Positions 34,401 to 49,100 of a DNA stretch of 64,000 bases are shown piece after piece. The first letter of the stretch is position 1; each line of letters starts with the position of its first letter. Source of the DNA: Manihot esculenta (Eukaryota; Streptophyta; Magnoliopsida; Malpighiales; Euphorbiaceae); the NCBI RefSeq assembly GCF_001659605.2, contig NC_035173.2, positions 13,536,347 through 13,600,346 of the forward strand, in the 5' to 3' direction. The position numbers were made by a program, and so were the translations under genes. The notes under the pieces are model-generated. The model worked only from the letters and a program-made list of their open reading frames with translations. It was not told where the DNA came from and searched no databases.

Positions 34401-37400
34401 ATCCTTCCTTGTGAAATAGAGAAAAATATAGAAAGAAAAAGCTCATCTTTTCTCTTGGCTTATTCAATAAGAAAATAAATTTAATTGAAAAAGAAAAAGA
34501 AAAATTACAACATGGAGGATGATTCTCCTAGATCATTTAAGAAATAGCAGGGCAAAAAGAGATCTAAAAAAAAGCCTCCAAACTTGTTGAATAATACAGA
34601 AGGATAATCCTCAAAAAGTCCTTGAAGCCCCTTTCCCCCTCAAAAAAAGGCCTTTAAAACAGTCTTATTCCACCTAAAGTTACGAGAAATAATTTGCCAA
34701 AAAAGATTTAAGGGAAATAAGAAGTGTGGTTTTCTTTTCCATCCAAATGCCATTTATGAGTGCAACAAACATATTACTCGCAAGAACTTTAGCATTTCTT
34801 TGGCTACCATATCCTTTTACCTTACGCGGGAGAACATCCTTAGATAATAAGGACACACCAAATCCTCCTGAAAAATATCAAAAAGACAGTTCATATTATT
34901 CAATCCTCTTCACAAAATAAACAGATAGGAGAGTGCCTTTTCTTCTTGCAATAGAGAAAATTTTGAGAAGGAAAAAATCTAATCTTTTTACTTGGCTTAT
35001 CGAATGAGAAAATATAAATTTTATTGAAACAGAAAAAGGGAAATTACAACTTGGATAATGATCCTCCTAGCTCATCTAAGAAACAATATGGTAAAAAAGA
35101 GACTTAAAAAGGAAAAGGTAAAGCATCTAATATTGTTGACTAATAAAGAAGGATAATCCTCCAAAAGCCCCTTCCCTATAACAAAAACCATGAAAACAAG
35201 TTTATCCTACTAAAGATTAAGCGACAACATGAAAAAATGCGGGTTCCCTTCCATCCTGATGCCTTGCATTAATACAAGAGAAATATAACTCAAAAAAACT
35301 TCAGCATTTTTTCGCCACCAAATCCAGTCCATTTGGAGCAGGAGAACATCTCTAGAGGATAAGGACATACCAAATTCTCCTGGAAAAAAAAAACGAAAAG
35401 ATGGTTCATATTATTCTATCCTGTTCACAAAGTAAAAAAGAAATGATAATTAGACTCGCTTTGCAGTGCCTTGGCCTTCAAAAATTTTATTATCTTAAGA
35501 GGAAGGATGATAATGAAGGGGATAAATAAGATGGGAATAGGACATGGCTAAAAAGAAAAAGAATATCCAAGGAATCTAAGACTTCTATTAAAGATAATTC
35601 TGTCATCTCACTATTATTGATGTTTCCAGATAAGTGAAAGCTTTAGGATAATGTGTTATTAACAAGGACAGAATCACAGAAATTATGAAGCAGGAACATT
35701 ATGCAAATTAATGAATGGGGAAGAGATGAGAGAACAACAGAAAATGTCTTCTCAAAAGTTCATGTACATCATTTGATATATAGTTGAGAATGAGATAAAA
35801 TAAGTTGTGCATTTTCACGGGGTCCATACATCAATACCTGCTATTAGCAACCTATCATTCTGCTGCAATGCATATATCCTTGATTAACTTTTGTGAAGAA
35901 AATTGATTGGAACAGTTGCTTATAACCAAATCCCAGCGGTATTCTTAGACACTACCTTCCAATACCTAATGCCTCCTCGTGACCAAAGGAAATCTGTCAT
36001 CATCTTGTCACGCCTATATCTAGCTGACTTTCTGGGATCTCAAACAATGACAAATAATCTAAGAAAATTCTAGATAAATTAGCTTGAATCAAAGTGATAT
36101 ATCTCTCTAAAGATAAAAAAGTCCCTTCCAAAATGTCCAACCCTTTTTTAATATTTGGAACTACTACATCTCAGATAGCAAAATTTGACCAAGGTTACTG
36201 CCTAAAGGAACCCTGAAGTAGGACAGTGAACTTCAACCTCATAGAATCTGCTAATATAGCTGATCTTGAAAGCTCATGCTGGATCAAGTTAATGTCTAGA
36301 GAACCACTCTTACACATGCTAACCTTCAGCCCTAACACCTTCTGGAGGATGTTAAGTAGGTCAATAAATAAAGCTGTCCTCTTCTGACAGAAGGGAAAAC
36401 TGTATCGTCAATGAACTATACATTTCATGAATTTCATCTGATGTTATTCTACATTGCTACCAAAACTGTCTTGTAGAATTTGTTTCTTTGGACAATTGTC
36501 AGTTCTTAAACAATATAGTATACTCACCAATGGTGCTGGTAAATTTTTTGATGTCAGGTTTTGTTGGAACCGTTTTCCATGTTATGACAAAGGACACAAT
36601 TGAATATTTGAAACAATGCTGCATTTTCTTCCTCTGGATCTAAATTTTGCTTCTATTGTGTCAGTTTTTTTTTTCTACGTAGAATATCGGTCTAATTGAT
36701 CTTTAAGAGCAAGACTATTCCAGGACCCTTCTATGCTTCTGAAAATTAGGTTTTATCTTGTGAGAGTATGTTCTATTCATTGAGCTTTTGCCTGTTTCCT
36801 TGAAGTTGGGGGCGAAATCAAAATGGCCAGCTTGGTCTTGGCACCACTGAAGATTCTCTTGTACCTCAGAAAATTCAAGCTTTCCAGGTACTTCTAGTTA
36901 TTCAGTTATTTTAAGAGACTCTGCTTAGTGGACTATTTTCTCCCTTATTTTATTATTATTATTATTATTTTTTTTTGGGGGGGGGGGGTATTAGCATTTC
37001 CTACTGAACTAGAATGAAATCGCCCTTCCTCTTTAAGCAACCTTAGCAAAGCTTTCTTTACTTCCACTAGTTTGGGACTAAAGATTAGCTGAGTCAATTT
37101 TGTAGGACCGTTTTTATAGCCTTATCATCAACTAAAAATATGTGTACATAGTCTAACCCATTACATTTGTTTAAGCGGACTTCATTTGTCTCTCTTTTTA
37201 TTATTTTTTTATGTGTATATGTATGTGTCATTAAATGCAAAGGAAAATGATGGTGATTCAGTCTATTTAAAAATTTGAATCCTTGTAAACTTCTCTGGTC
37301 AAGTTACTACATTGCATACAGTAGCTGAATGGTACAATATTGATGCTTCCCTCTTGGGAAAAAGCAGTATAAAATGAAAAAAAAGTAATAAATTGGAGAA

Positions 37401-40400
37401 AGACTGTTAACTTTGTTCCTTCATGGTTATTAACCAATTGGGCTTGGAGATTCCGAGATGATGTGTTGCTATGGTTTATGTTCTGAAACTTATTCTCTTG
37501 CAGAAAATCCCAATTAAAATGGTCGCAGCTGGTGCTGAACATACAGCAGCTGTCACAGAAAGTGGAGAGCTCTATGGATGGGGTTGGGGTCGATATGGGA
37601 ATTTGGGCCTTGGTGATAGAAGGGATCGCTTGGTGCCTGAGAAAGTTTCTCTGTCACATGTATGCATCTAAACCAGTTTTATTTTTAACCATATTTGCTA
37701 ACACTGTAACCACCATCTAAACTTTTCTAAGGAGCATTGACAAAAAAATCCAGTTCTTTTTGTTGTGCATTTTAAACTCTTTTCGCTTTAAATTCTTTCT
37801 TCTTAATCATGTTATTGCTCAAAAAGTTAAGGTAATGGGTTAGACATGTGTAGGAGCTCCTCATACAAGTATAGACCATAAGAACTCTCTTGGAAGCTGT
37901 TATGGTTTTAAAGACAGATATAGTGATTGTTGGGACTTTTGATGTGTTTTACGGAAATGTTTGTGTTAGGGTTTCAGTAACCTAAGTTACCTAACAGAGA
38001 AATAGAGAGAATAAGGAAGAAATAGAAGGGAAAGGATACAGAGGAGAGAATCAGAGAGACAGAGAGAGAGATTATTTCTTAAAAGTTCTGGAATGCCTCA
38101 TACAATTTCCTTCTTAGATTATTTAGCAGTGGGAATGCTTCCAGCTACTATTATAACAAAATAACTGCTCTTCACAACTAACTGTATTTTTTTTTCTCAT
38201 TTACAGTATAACAGGTTGTGATATAGTGAAGAAAAGAAAAATAGGAAATATTAGAAATGAACAAGAAGACGGAGAAATCTTGAGCAAACTCATACTGAAA
38301 TTCCCCAAAATACAAACAGTTCCAGGAAATATTCTTCTAGTGCCAGTAGATACTAGCACACAGCAAAGCTGTATTACAAATTTGCAATCAGATAAAAATA
38401 GCATACCCTTATTTGTACTCGTGGATGGTAATCATTGCTACAGCATTCAGCTCCAGGATTCCCTCTTAACTAATTCCAGATGTCCCCATTCTAGAGTGAT
38501 CGTTCTTTTCTAGTGGAATATTCTTCTTGAACCTCTTTTTATAGTAGACTTGAATGAGTTGGCTTCTCGGCCCGTATCCCCTCCTTTTGGGCTTCTGCTA
38601 TCAATACCTTCCCGATGACCAGCCTTGTCCAGAAGGCTGGAAGTAGGAAACTGATTACAGAAATCATAGAAATTCATCCAGGTTGCCTCATCCATTATTT
38701 TTCCCTTCCATTTAATCAACACTTGTAAAATCTTGTTGCCATCAATCAATACCTCCTGAGTTCTTAAAACTTCCTTAGGTTCAAGTAGCTCATCCTCAAG
38801 AGCCATTTCTTTTGGTAATTCAGAAAGAACCTCATGCTGGCCAATCACTTAAGTTGTGAGGCTTGGAAGACTAGGTGTATCTTGGCATATGCAGGAAGTT
38901 GTAACTTATAAGCAACATTGCCAAAACCCAATTCACTGATTCTTGATGCATTAGAAAGCTAAGAAAGAAGAAAAAATTTCATGTAGATAGTTAGTCAAAA
39001 TATGCTCCAAATGCAACTTATACAAGATCAAAATAACTGTTGCTGCGAAATTAATATCCTGTGTAAAGTTTTAGTAAATAAGGTATAACTAGAGATAAAA
39101 TGTCTAAATGGCTTGAAACCTGCCTTAAATGAACCTTAAGAGATTGCATCACAACTTTGGCCTAATTGTTACTGCAGTTTGCTCCTTAAACCATAATGTA
39201 CAGTACCTCTAAACAGTACTAGGCTTAAAGTTTTATCATCAAGGGTTATGGCAGCTAGGGAATAAATGGGTAAAACTAGAGTTACGAATTGCCAAATAAC
39301 CTGAAATTTGGTTCAAATGAAACCAGAGACATATAGATAAAAGTTTGTAGAAGATTATTTTGTTAAATGTTATTGTTATCTATGGTTTTTAGGCTATGTA
39401 AAATAAACTTAATGCAATTGACCAAATCTGGACTGGTAGTGCATATTTCTGGATAGCATAGGCCATATTAGTCATAATTTGAGTTCTAGATATCCAAATT
39501 CAGTGATATGCTATCTATTCATAGTCGCATCAATAAAAACCTTTAGGTTATTAACTTTTTAATTTTTTGTTTCTTTTTGTATTATAAGGCATGGATATGT
39601 GTATTTGCTTAAAACATGGATAGGTTAGACCTTTGAGCTGTATGATAAGTTGTAAGCCTAATCTTAAATTTGTGAATGAAAATTATATCTTTTGATGTGT
39701 TTCATACTAATTTGGACCATATGACAAATATGATTTTTCTTATAAATGAACTTACAACAAAGTCTAGTATGAAATATGAACAGCTGGACCTAGTATGCTA
39801 ATCGATAAAATTCACATATTTATTAATTAATTATAATAAAAGAAGATAGACAGTTTACTAATAACTGAATTTGAATATAGAATGTAATATTTCCAACTTG
39901 GTTAAACATTTTAATCAGGCTGGTGTTGTTACAAAAACCGTAGCCGCCATCCTTGTTATGAACCCTAGCTACCACATAGCTTGAACTAGCCCCCCAGCCA
40001 TATGACTTAGCCTTATACACATGTGAGCAAGGTGTTCAACTTACCCCTTATTATACTGATGGGTCCCTCATAAGTCATGTCATTCTTGTGCCCACGATGT
40101 GTCATATTGTCTCCCCCTTGTTGATAAGATTTGCACTCAAATCTAACTCATTGCCATTTGTCATGTCTTATGGGAGTGTAAGGAACTTTGAATCACGATG
40201 ATCGTCAAAAGCACTATGTAATATGCCTTGTGGGGGTAAATTAATTCGGAACCAGATTTCGACCAAATTGAGTAAAAGTGACATTTTTAGCAACCACTGT
40301 GATTTTGGTGTTATTCTATGTTCAAATAAGTAAATTTTAATTTGAAAAAAGGTAGAAAGATAGAATGGAAGTGAAATTGATTGATAAGATAGAATCGCCA

Positions 40401-43157
40401 CACAGAATATCAAATCCGCAATAGACGCCACAATCAACCAAGCGAGGGAAAAGTGAAAAGTTTAAATTAACTCCCTGTAGTACAAAGTTGATAAGAATTT
40501 CAATAGCACTTTATTGATGCCAAAACATGAACTATAATTACATAATACATGTTGAACTTTTTACAGGTATTGTTTCTCTACGAAAATACAAGTATAATAG
40601 AATATTGATTAAGAAAATTAAGCAAAGAAAATTTGGGATTTATCTAACTTAATTCAAAAGAAAAAGTACATATTACCCAATTAAAATAGGTGTTAGCCAA
40701 AATCTGCCAAGACTGCAAGAAGATCTTTTAAGATTGAGTTGTGGTTAACTTTACAATCAAACAACATAAAAAGAATCATGAATGGGCATCCCTTTTTCCT
40801 AAAGCCTTAAGTTTGACTTTCCAAACACACCCTAAGACCCTTGCTCTCCATGTCTTAAACTAGCCCCAGCTGCCACTAATTAATCTCAACTAATTAATTA
40901 TAAATAAAATATTAGTTTAAAATATATTAAAATATTCAATAATTATTTTTTCATATCTTTTAGTAAATTAATTATAAAAATCATTAACTAAAATTGTGTT
41001 AGATAATTAATTATAAAATAAAAGTAATTTAAATCATGTTGGACACTTGGAAGACAAAAATCATTTAAAAATGAACGTTGATGATTGTAATAAATTTCAC
41101 AATGGAATATTTTGCAATATCCAAATTGTGCCCATATATTTTGTAATAAGTTAATGTTATTATGTTTTCTTTTTTGAAAGTAGTAATAGTTACATCTTAG
41201 TATACAATTGTAAATGCTTTGCAAGTTAGACTAACAAAAGTACTAAGACAAAGACATTAAGGCTCATCAACAAAGCTACTATTAAATGAAATTAATGTGA
41301 CTAGAGCACTAAAAGGAAATAATTCAAAACGAACAAAATATTGGTCATGCAAGTACTATAACAATCAATTCAATAACTCACATATAAAAATAGGTTTTCA
41401 TTTTTTTAGCGCTCCACTTAGGAAGAAAGTAAGAATTCAATGTTATCTTGCACTCATGAAAGATAGAGCTTATATAAGTGGCAATTTGTGATACTCCGAT
41501 TGGTTTTGATCTTATTTTCTCGTAAGACTATTATGGGATACAAATTTTTATTTTGCTTAGTGCAGAGTGAAGGATTTAGTAGGAGTTGCTATCCAGATGA
41601 AATTTGAGACAAATGAAGGAGGTGGATTGTGACTTATCGTAGCAAAAACTCCACTATTTTTCATGATTCTTTGGCTCTTTTCTGGTTTAGGTTTGAGATA
41701 ATAGGTATGATAGAGGGAAGGTGTTAGACACCTTTCTCGTTCAACTCAAAACGAGTAAAAGGATTTATGGATAGTAAGTTATTTTACTTACAAGTCGACT
41801 ATTCCATATTTACACAGATTCTGAGTACTGATTTTGTGTGCAATTTAACATAATGAGGAGACTAGAATGTGAAGAACTCAAAACATAATTTTTATAGAAG
41901 ATTTCTTAAACTTGATTTAGAATCAAGAATCACCCTATTTAGAGTGCCAGAGATCAAATTATTTGTCACAAAAATCAAGTCACATGCACAGACACACTCA
42001 AATTGACACTGGAAGGCACCAAATCTTAAAGAACTCATATCTTTTCATAGAAAAATCATTTTTTGCATATCCTAAATGGAAAAGAGTAATGATTGAAGAG
42101 ATGAAGGTTGTGGCTAAAAATGAGACATAGGAGAGCTGGCCTCTCTTCCACCTAGGAAGAAATTAGTTGGCTGTAAATGGGTATTTATGGTGAAACACAA
42201 AGTTGATAGAACAATTGAAAAGTTCAAGGCTAGATTAATTGCTAAAGGACTCACTCAAAATGAACTTTATGAGTCTTGTTATTTTGTGCAACCAACTTGG
42301 ACTCGGACTTGCAGTATTTTAATGTGAAAAATGCATTCTTCCATGAGATTTAAAGGAAGAGTATACATGATATTCCTCTTAGATTTGCTGATGAAAAGAC
42401 ACAAGGAATGTGTGTAGACTAAAAAAGGGGGTTGAAGCAGTCTCCCACAAGAGCTTGGTTTGACAGGTTTAGCAAATTGGTAGATACCAAAGATTGGTAG
42501 GGAGATTGATTTATCTCCAAATACACTCGACCAAATATAGCTATGTTGTTAGTTTAGTTAGTAAGTTTATGCATGAACCCTGTGAGCCTCACATGCAATC
42601 TGTTTTTTGCATCCTGAGATACTTAAAATCTCGGGTAAATTTCACTGACTATCCCTGAATTTAGAGTGTTGTAACAGTATCGTTCTTAAACTTTAATTTG
42701 TAATATAAAACTCCCTGAACTTTAATTTAACTTACATAAAAGTCCTTGTGACCAGTTACAACCGGTTTACAAGTTAAAAATTTAATTTAGTATATTTTAA
42801 ATTAATAAAAAAATAGACTTATACACCCTTCATCCATCTCTTTTCTAACACCATGGATGAAGCAAATCCTCATCCATCTCTTCGTTGTTAGAACTCCATT
42901 ACCACTTTTGTAGGACAAAGCTTACTCCCATTACACATCTATATTCTCCCTTCTCACCTCACAAACACTAATGATGTTGTTTCATCTCCAACACTTCTCT
43001 TATAGACATCCTCCCAACGTCAAGCCATGGCAAATAAGAGACTCACTTCTACCCAGTAGCTTATATTTGCATCAGATAATGTGTGCAATAGTTAGAGGAG
43101 GTTTGAATAAGCTTTTTCATATGCATTTGCACTGGTGATGGTGGGAAAAAGTTTCCA

Positions 43158-43191
<34 letters not shown>

Positions 43192-46100
43192 ATTACTAAG
43201 TGGAGACATAATTCAAGGAATTAGATCTAGAGATCATGATTGATCTACCAAAATTTATAATCAATCCTTTTTATTGCTTTGCTTTGAAATGTATGCTCAG
43301 GTTGCTTCTCATGGTTGGGTAATCACTTAATGGGAATGGAGGGTCATTCAAGAGCATGTGTAATAACCATATCCTAAAGGAAATGAATATTTGTTTCCCA
43401 TTAATTGTATTCTTAATTTATGAGCCTTTTGACCGTTTTTGTTTTTAGTTGCTTGCCTTATGCAAGATTGATTAATAATAAAGGAGAAAGAGATTGAGGG
43501 AGAGTATTTGAGAACAATGAGAAGAAGGGGAAGGAGAAAGTAGGCAAACGGTATTTAAGTAATTTTATCATGTTGTAACCTGAAAACCGGCTATTACAAG
43601 TCACAAGGAGTTTTATGTGAACTAAATTAAAGTTTGGGAGTTTTACGTTGCAAACTAAAGTTTAAGGACAACACTGTTATAACACTCTAAGTTTAGGAAT
43701 CACCAATTAAATTTACCCTTAAAGTCTACCCCAGAGAAAGACCTTTTTTCCAAACATGGTCATTTTCGGGTAGAAGCCTTCACAAATGCAAATTGGGTAG
43801 GATCTCCTGATAACAAAAAATCAATCTCTAGTTACTAGACGTTGTGGGAGGAAATTTTGTCTCTTGAAAAGCCAAAAAGCAAAGTGTTGTTGTTCGATCG
43901 AGTGCTGAACCTGAATACAGAGCGATAACTCAAGGCGTGTGTGAACTTAGAGATTATTAGAAGAACTGAAGTTGTTCGAGAAGTACAAGATAATTTTATA
44001 TTACGACAATAAATCTGCCATTTGTAAGACACAAAATCTAGTTCAATATGACTGAACATAGCATATTGAGATTGATTGACATTTCATTGAAGAAAAACTA
44101 ACAAATAGTATCTTAAGTTTAGTTTATGTGACTTCTAATTGGTAACTAGCTAATGTGTTTACTAAAAGTCTTAACAATAGACTTATTGTAATTTGATTTG
44201 CAAGTCGGGTATGTGCGACATCTATGTACCAACTTGAGAGGGATTGTTGACTTATTTAGGCTATTTACACGCTGATTCTAGCCTAATTACTTGTTGATTC
44301 TAGGCACAAATTATGGGTTCTTAATTGTGGGAAATTATTTTGTAATTTTTTGTTTACTTTTTAATTGCAATTCTCTTTGTATCGATAGACATATAAATTA
44401 TTTGTAAAGTTCAAGTGAGAAATACGAAATACATTTTGAAACTCTCCAAATTCGGTACTTATATGGAATGGTGGCTTTATTGAGAGGTCGATGGTTAACA
44501 CAAAATCTCCAACTTCCATCTTTTTTTCAGCAAAACTAGGCTTGAAAATGGGCTAGAACTAGGTTTGATGATTCCGGCTGCAAGCATCTTTGCCACCAAT
44601 TTCTTAGTCTCACCTTTCTGATAATAGCCATAACGATATGCCTTCACATTAATGGCTGATACTCCTGGCTGAAGAGGAATAACATGGTCTGTAGGTCTAT
44701 TTAGAGGTAACACTAAAGTATCACTAAAATAATTGTGGGAAACCTTGAAGCAGGGCATCCATTTGTTGCTGTTGATGTGAAGCAATCTTGTTTTCAAATT
44801 CAACAGTAACCTCCAAAGAATTTGATTCCCATAGCAACACAAATTAATCTATTTTAGTGAGTTTGGCAAGTTGAGCGAGTGAAATTGGAGCCCTTGTAAA
44901 CTCTGGATAACCAGAAAGTGTGATTAGTTTAAGTTACTAGTGTGATGATTGAGTAGTCCACTTTTACTGAGAGTTTGGTGAACCATGTGGGTTCCATTTT
45001 GAGTAGTTCTAATAATCATTTGTGATCATGATATTGCAGTAAAAAAGGTAACATTAAAATATTTCTTTAAACATCCATGCATTTTCTGTTTTATTTATTT
45101 ATTACTTTGAATATCATGTTAATGTTACTGTGGTGGAATTTACAGGGAGAGAAGATGGTTATGGTTGCATGTGGGTGGCGACATACAATATCTGTTTCCT
45201 CCTCTGGTGGATTATACACTTATGGATGGAGTAAATATGGTCAACTAGGACATGGGGATTTTGCTGATCACCTCATTCCTCATCAGCTGGAGGCATTGCA
45301 GGGTAGTTTTATATCTCAGGTGATCTCTTTCTCCCTCCATTGCAATCGCAATAATTTCATATTTTGTTTTCTTAATTTACTGAGAGTCAAGATTTTAGAA
45401 CAATAGTAGTTGTATTGTCCACTTATTTATTTTATTTGTGGAGTGGGATAATTCTGTATTTTGTTCATAATGATTTTATATAAATATATATTTCAATTTT
45501 GTGTCCATTTAGAAATATAAATTGTTGTTATTATGCCCTAGAATCTAAACTAATTAGGGATCTACAGACATTACAAATTGTTATAGTAAGTCAACTATGT
45601 AAATATTACTAGCATAATTATAAGGATACATTAGCATAATTATAGGAAAATTTTCCTAGTTAGAATACATGACTATAGGATATAAATATTGTATCATTTT
45701 CAAAGAAATAAACACACATAAATTCAAACTTCTACATGGTATCAAAGCCACATTCAAATATGATATTTTAAAGGACCTTTTGTTTTTCAAGCAGTTTTGG
45801 ATCTTAGATCTGCCACCTACAGACCACCCATTCAGGATGAGTCTTTTGTGTCACCGCCTCTACCACTCATTTCCGTCGCCCAACATCGACCATCTGTTCT
45901 AGTTCGGTGACTTGTTCTAGTTCGGTGACTGTATGACACACGGGTGCTCCACATGCACCTCTCACCTTCCACAACGACGCCATGTGTCGGTGGGTGTGGC
46001 TTTTTTCGGCGAGCTCCAGCGGCTCTGTTTCCTCTTCAGACATCGACTAAGCTTGGGTACTGTAGCCTTGGGTGTTGTTTTCAAGTTTAGCACTCCGTTT

Positions 46101-49100
46101 AAGGAGATTAGGCTTTAATGTCTTTGAATTTGTTTTTTGATCTATTGTTCACTAAGGATTTCTACCATTTGCCACCTTTGAAATTTATGTTTGGGTATTC
46201 AACTGTCCCAATTGGTGACATTTCGTCAGCATTTTTATATTGTGTTTTGGTGGGCTTGTGCTACTTTTGGCATGCTGTCAAATTGTAGTCGCATCATCAT
46301 TCGATGAAACTATTTTAGTGTCTGCAAACGAGTTTGCTCAGTTTTTCTGATATAAAGAACTATTAAGGCACACCAATTCTTCTGTTATTATTATTACTAA
46401 ATCAGGTAAATCTACCTCTTGTCTCATCTCTTCTCTCTTCTTTTATATGGGTTATTAATTCTACTGCCACATACCATATTATAGGTAATTCTAATGATGC
46501 GGAACATAGGATCAACATGTGATAAAAAATCCCGTCACACAACTTGACAAAGAACAAAGCAAAGATATCTTCTAGAAGGTTGCTCTCCTACACCCTTAAT
46601 CAACGAATGTGATTAGAAACATAGATAATGGAGCGAAGGTTGCTCTACCACACCCCTAGCCAATGTGATTAGAAACATAGATAATCAAGCGATTCCAGCT
46701 TTGAGAACGCCATAAGAAATTCTTGATAAGTTAACTAAGCATGGAGGAGATCCATATTAGAACGCCACAAGATTAAATCTTGATAAGTTGTTAAATAATA
46801 GAGAAGAACCAAATATTGTTCTTAAAATCATCTTTATTCCTTGGCTTCTTGTGGCTACCACCTTAACGGTGTTTTTATAGCCTTGAAACCCTAATTCTAT
46901 TGTAGGAAGGTGTAATTACAATATAAGAAGGGTATCTAGTCAAATAGTCAAACCTGGATTACATTAAAGATCATTTTTCTAAATTATCTTGGAGAAATCT
47001 CCTTCCTAAATGGGATGCACGAGTTTGGCTTCTAATATAGGCCAAATTAATTTAAAACAAATCCCACAAAATAGTAAAATACCAAAATAACAAAATTGGC
47101 CTAGATGCAATTTGACCATACATGCATTACGCGGTCTGAAATTGTGTTGCATGTTCATATGTATTGAAGAGAGTGTGGCTTGTTTCCTTATTCTCCCATG
47201 CTTTCCAAATATAGTTCTTATCCCGTAAGCCTTGAATTGAGCAATAGTAACTTGATTTGTCATGATTTAGAATTTCTCATTTTAAATCTTTGAAGCATCG
47301 CATTATTTTCTTGCTCGTATCATTACTGACATGGAACCCTATGGTACAAGCCTCAAACCCACATGCACAAGTAGATATAGAATCCAAAGATTTGATAAAC
47401 CCACCTCCTATGGCACTCCACACTTAGAGAAGCTGAAACACCAATGATTGAAGGATTTAGATGAGAATCCGACAAATGCCGCAACGAATAGTTGATAAGT
47501 TAGCCAAGATTCTTGGTGCAATTGATGAAAGCAAATCCTCACTCTCACTCAAAGCAATACACGCCAAAGGCATGAAAAGAATTCTGAAAATTTAGATTCA
47601 AAGTTGCCTCTTACAAGTGTTTCTTATCCTTATATAGTAAGGAGAAAACAAATAAAACTCTAAGACATTTTTCTTATGCTTGGCCGAACCACACATAAGG
47701 TCCAAGCCCAATCACACACTAAAATAACACATCAAACTCATAAGTATTAAAACATAAGCCCAAGACATGGCTCAATACTCTGAAACTTAAAAGATAAAAT
47801 ATGGCCAGAATACAAGCCCAAACAAAGCCAAAATAAAGCAAGTGTCTAAATAATAAAACATAACAAGCCCATCATGACAAAGTTGAATCTTCACAAAAGC
47901 CTTTCTTGATCTTTTCTTTAGGCTTCCCTCTGTGTAGCTTTGGCCCATAGGTTTGATTGGGCTCCTTAAGCTTATGATTGCAAGTGTTGTACCAAATCTG
48001 TCCTATATGAGTTGAAGCACGCCCCAAATGTATATGGATCATATGAATATGATTTTGAACTCCTTTTAGATCCATTTGAATGATATAAGTTTGCACCCCC
48101 ATTGTTAGAAATTTGCCCTATTGGATCCGTATTATTCCCTCTTTCTTTAGAAAAGATTCGTCCTCGAATCTTGCTGATATTTATATTAGGAAGGGAAGCT
48201 TTAGGAACCAATGAATCTTCAAAAACCTCTTGAATAGGTAGAAATAGCATAAAACTTTTGTCATGGATGTTCTCATCAACAACCTGCACATCAAGAACAA
48301 ATGAACTAGGCATAAAAATATTAGTCATAGAAAGATCCTGTGGATGTGACCCATTCTCCTCTACAACTTCCAAAATAGCCTCATTCGCCTCCTCCACCTT
48401 ATCAATCATGTGCTCTCCATATCCACCATCATTCACAACCTCTTCTATAAGATCATTGATAGTATTTTCAGCAACAACTATATTAACTTAATGTATTACA
48501 ATTTCCTCTTCAATTTCAATCTCTTTAGAAGTTGAGGTTGGAACTTTAGCCTCTTCTTTCTCCTTTTATTTCTCCATCTTCCCCCCTTGAACTAGTCTTG
48601 CCAACCTGTTGTTCAAATCCCTATAATAGTTTGAAGGGATGAATCTCTGGCGCATCAACTCTTCATCTCGGACTTGAGGCCTATTGGAATTAAGAGTTCT
48701 TTGAGGCATTCTTGTAGGAGGGGGAGCTTGTGAGACATTCAAACTCTCCATAGTTTCAGTCAACCTCTCGAGAGTCTTATAAATCCTTCTAAACTCACCA
48801 CCAACTGACTTTTTGAAGAGCTTATAATCACTAGCCATGTCCCATTCACTTTCATCATCACTATCCACCATATTTTTGTATTTACTCATCCCGCCTTAAA
48901 TTAATAAAGAACAAAGAGAACTAGCAAATATGGTGTTAGAAATAAAAGCACTCAAGTGTTTGCACTCTTACCACTCTTTTGCTGATTCTTCAATTGCACT
49001 TCAGAAATTAAGGTCAACCAACCAACCATAAGGTGCGTTTAAAGAAACAAAGAAGAAAACCTAAAGAAAGAAGGAAGCACGCAAAAACAAGAAAGAAGAC

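Larger units (their letters stand above)
34109..36805 (+). other. UVR8 intron 3 (2697 bp)
   Basis: GTTAGT donor, CTTGAAG acceptor. Holds a roughly 520-bp direct tandem duplication (about 34415-35455) and a LINE reverse-transcriptase fragment on the minus strand (about 35990-36420). The remainder is unremarkable. Confidence 0.85.
42075..44448 (+). mobile_element. Ty1/copia remnant (RT, RNase H, 3' LTR)
   Basis: The plus strand reads, with frameshifts and stops, the copia RT start ([30 protein letters not shown]), the [10 protein letters not shown] and [11 protein letters not shown] segments, [11 protein letters not shown], and after the MULE insertion the RNase H stretch [18 protein letters not shown] and DNKSAIC. 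A purine-rich tract precedes a 204-bp LTR (about 44245-44448, TGTTGACT to CTCTCCA). Gag, integrase and the 5' LTR are not seen. It inserted into the gypsy RT, which resumes at 44449 on the other strand. Confidence 0.82.
37660..45145 (+). other. UVR8 intron 5 (7486 bp)
   Basis: Holds a minus-strand gypsy element whose C-terminal pol piece (38510-38848) and RT start (44449-44842) are far apart. Between them lies a plus-strand copia remnant (42075-44448) itself split by a MULE-like insertion (42632-43718). 38849-41500 is AT-rich with nothing identified. About 41560-41760 carries GGTGTTAGACACC, the reverse of an LTR-like segment also seen near 63500. Confidence 0.85.

Noticed and set aside
48258..48491. 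Plus-strand ORF opposite the gypsy-like tail
   Set aside because: A shadow of the minus-strand frame at 47972-48436, which has the better family resemblance.
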